Source: Rhynchonema sp. JSB1_4
Lineage: Eukaryota; Nematoda; Chromadorea; Monhysterida; Xyalidae
NCBI GenBank assembly: GCA_030248065.1
Contig: JASAMV010001737.1
Coordinates: 39,988 to 103,987, forward strand
DNA: 64,000 nucleotides
Reading direction: 5' to 3'
Part shown: in pieces, positions 61,280-64,000 of the stretch
Position numbering within the stretch: position 1 is the stretch's first letter
Layout of the letters: every line of letters starts with the position of its first letter
The notes under the pieces: generated by a model
Database searches by the model: none
Told to the model about the DNA's origin: nothing
The model's input: only the letters and a program-made list of their open reading frames with translations
Translations under genes and position numbers: made by a program

Positions 61280-61800
61280 CTGCAGCGTGAGAATGGAGAG
61301 CTTTGAGCACAAACTTGTAACAAACCGATACGTTTATTGCTACGATAAGCTCAGTGTCCTATAAGATCAAATGACCGATTCTTACTGGGAATGTGATATT
61401 CATATAACACACGGAGCAATGTTGAGTTAGCCAGTCAAATACGTATGTTCCTTATTATGGTTCTTTGATCAGCTTTCCTCGCAAAGCTGCTTTTGTCTGT
61501 GTACAAGCACAACCCTGGGATAGTATACATCTACCACCCCCGACATGGTTTCGGGCTGCCATATATTCAGGCACCTACATACTACGCCACGTGGGATTCG
61601 TGCAAACCGGCCAGGTACCCACTCGTATGGATACCCATGGCGCACTGTACCGCGCCACTCACAGGGATTCCGTACACATTTGAAGTTTGAGTGCATACAA
61701 ATGTACTCAAACGTACTCAAACTTGTTCTTATAACATTTGAGTATGACTCAAACTTGTTCCTTGCGCACTCAAATGTGTTCAAACTTATTAGATATATGA
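61280..61800. other. Myosin-IX intron sequence before the satellite
   Basis: No coding exon is visible. ACTCAAACTTGTT and its inverted forms recur at about 61,690-61,795, forming a small self-complementary patch next to the satellite. Confidence 0.5.
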
Positions 61801-64000
61801 CCACCGTGATCATCGGTCACGACGCCATCGGGGACATCGAGGTCCCTATACTGGCGATTTTATTCGAAATGGTCAAAATGTTGGCCGATTCACGCCGATA
61901 TTGATGTTTTCGACCACGGGGACGCCGAATATGGACTCGGTTAAGTGATCGGGACGACGGTCACGACGCCGTCGGGGTCATCGAGGTCCCGATACTGGCG
62001 ATTTTATTCGAAATGGTCAAAATGTTGGCCGATTCACGCCGATATTGATGTTTTCGACCACGAGGATGCCGAATTTGAGCTCAGTTAAGTGATCGGGACG
62101 ACGGTCACGACGCCGTCGGGGTCATCGAGGTCCCGATACTGGCGATTTTATTCGAAATGGTCAAACTGTTGGCCGATTCACACCGATATTGATGTTTTCG
62201 ACCACGAGGATGCCGAATTTGAACTCAGTTAAGTCATCCGGTCAACGGTCACGACGCCGTCGGGGTTATCGAGGTCCCGCTACTGGCGATTTTATTCGAA
62301 ATGGTCAAAATGCTGGCCGATTCACGCCGATATTGATGTTTTCGACCACGAGGATGCCGAATTTGAGCTCAGTTAAGTGATCGGGACGACGGTCACGACG
62401 CCGTCGGGGTCATCGAGGTCCCGATACTGGCGATTTTATTCGAAATGGTCAAAATGTTGGCCGATTCACGCCGATATTGATGTTTTCGACCACGAGGATA
62501 CCGATTTTGAGCTCAGTTAAGTGATCGGGTCGACGGTCACGACGCCGTCGGGGTCATCGAGGTCCCGATACTGGCGATTTTATTCGAAATGGTCAAAATG
62601 TTGGCCGATTCACGCCGATATTGATGTTTTCGACCACGAGGATGCCGAATTTGGACTCGGTTAAGTGATCGGGTCGACGGCCACGACGCTATCGGGGTCG
62701 TCGAGGTCCCGATACTGGCGATTTTATTCGAAATGGTCAAAATGTAGGCCGATTCACGCCGATATTGATGTTTTCGACCACGAGGATGCCGAATTTGGAC
62801 TCGGTTAAGTGATCGGGTCGACGGTCACGACGCTATCGGGGTCGTCGAGGTCCCGATACAGGCGATTTTATTCGAAATGGTCAAAATGTTAGACGATTAA
62901 CGCCGATATTGATGTTTTCGACCACGAGGATGCCGAATTTGAGCTCAGTTAAGTGATCGGGTCGACGGTCACGACGCCGTCGGGGTCATCGAGGTCCCGA
63001 TACTGGCGATTTTATTCGAAATGGTCAAAATGTTTGCCGATTGACGCCGATATTGGTGTTTTCGACCACGAGGATACCGATTTTTAACTCAGTTAAGTCA
63101 TCCGGTCAACGGTCACGACGCCGTCGGGGTTATCGAGGTCCCGATACCGGCGATTTTGTTCGAAATGATCAAAATGTTGGCCGATTCACGCCGATATTGA
63201 TGTTTTCGACCACGAGGATTCCGAATTTGAGCTCAGTTAAGTGATCGGGACGACGGTCATGACGCCGTCGGGGTCATCGAGGTCCCGATACTGGCGATTT
63301 TATTCGAAATGGTCAAAATGTTGGCCGATTCACGCCGATATTGATGTTTTCGACCACGAGGATGCCGAATTTGAACTCAGTTAAGTCATCCGGTCAACGG
63401 TCACGACGCCGTCGGGGTTATCGAGGTCCCGATACCGGCGATTTTGTTCGAAATGATCAAAATGTTGGCCGATTCATGCCGATATTGATGTTTTCGACCA
63501 CGAAGATGCCGAATTTGAACTCATTTAAGTAATCCGGTCAACGGTTACGACGCCGTCGGGGTCATCGAGGTCCCGATACTGGCGATTTCGTTCGAAATGG
63601 TCAAAATGTTGGCCGATTCACGCCGATATTGATGTTTTCAACCACGAGGATGCCGAATTTGAGCTCAGTTAAGTGATCGGGTCGACGGTCACGACGCCAT
63701 CGGAGTCATCGAGGTCCCGATACTGGCGATTTTATTCCAAATGGTCAAAATGTTGGCCGATTCACGCCGATATTGATGTTTTCGACCACGGGGATGCGAA
63801 ATTTGGACTCAGTTAAGTGATAGGGTCGACGGTCACGACGCCATCGGGGTCATCGAGGTCCCGATACTGGCGATTTTATTCGAAATGGTCAAAATGTTGG
63901 CCGATTCACGCCGATATTCATGTTTTCGACCACGGGGATGCCGGCGTCGTGACCGTCCGACCGGATCGACTTAACTGAGCTCAAATTCGGCCTCCTCGTG
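61801..64000. repeat. 144-bp satellite array, about 15 units, with an orientation switch near 63,942
   Basis: GGTCACGACGCC recurs near 61,815, 61,959, 62,103, 62,247, 62,391 and 62,535, exactly 144 bases apart, and on to the window end. Each unit has CATCGAGGTCCCGATACTGG, GATTTTATTCGAAATGGTC and GTTTTCGACCACGAGGATGC. At about 63,942 the sequence jumps to the reverse complement (GGCGTCGTGACCGTCC ... GAGCTCAAATTCGGC). Because 144 is a multiple of three, open frames recur, but they are repeat artefacts. The array continues past the window. Confidence 0.95.

Noticed and set aside
61800..63540. Short frames with FSTTRMPNL
   Set aside because: The 144-bp satellite has a period divisible by three, so frames recur without being genes.

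Overview
The window looks like nuclear DNA of an invertebrate animal. Genes are interrupted by many introns with GT..AG borders (commonly TTTCAG or TTGCAG acceptors), repeats are dense, and long dinucleotide arrays are present. Degenerate TTAGGC-like telomeric motifs, very short 5' leaders just after AG, and a cluster of ATGTTTCA words resembling the nematode piRNA promoter core all point to a nematode. This is an inference, not proof.

Layout. (1) 729-5,856, minus: a complete ten-exon SLC35F1/F2-type transporter gene. (2) 5.9-14.9 kb: a repeat island holding A/T hairpin repeats, a 155-bp satellite, a near-perfect 272-bp-arm palindrome with a tRNA-like loop, an inverted truncated copy of SLC35F exons 3-5, G/C-rich inverted repeats, a LINE fragment and a C-rich minisatellite. 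(3) 14.95-27.23 kb, plus: five tandem lysine/serine/acid-rich genes, called A, B, C, E and D here. Four of them start with a single membrane helix ending in Gly-Cys plus lysines, always closed by a phase-0 intron and followed by many phase-1 exon cassettes. I recognise no named family. (4) 27.3-39.1 kb: about 12 kb of transposon remnants, two giant CA/GT arrays and other non-coding DNA. (5) 39,165-47,213, plus: a junctophilin gene with 8 MORN motifs and a C-terminal membrane anchor. (6) 49,580-61,279, minus: the 3' two thirds of a class IX unconventional myosin gene (converter, IQ motifs, two C1 domains, RhoGAP). Its 5' end lies beyond the window. (7) 61.8-64.0 kb: a 144-bp satellite, probably inside a myosin-IX intron, that reverses orientation at about 63,942.

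Exon joins were worked out by hand from splice signals, frame and family resemblance. The SLC35F, myosin-IX and A/B/D/E models close in frame across every intron. One junction each in junctophilin and myosin IX, and two in gene C, rest on weak splice sites. The genes do not form one pathway: junctophilin ties plasma membrane to ER/SR, myosin IX is a motorised RhoGAP, SLC35F is a membrane transporter, and the A-E cluster is of unknown function. The strongest leads for something undescribed are the A-E family and the ATGTTTCA cluster in the junctophilin/myosin-IX introns.
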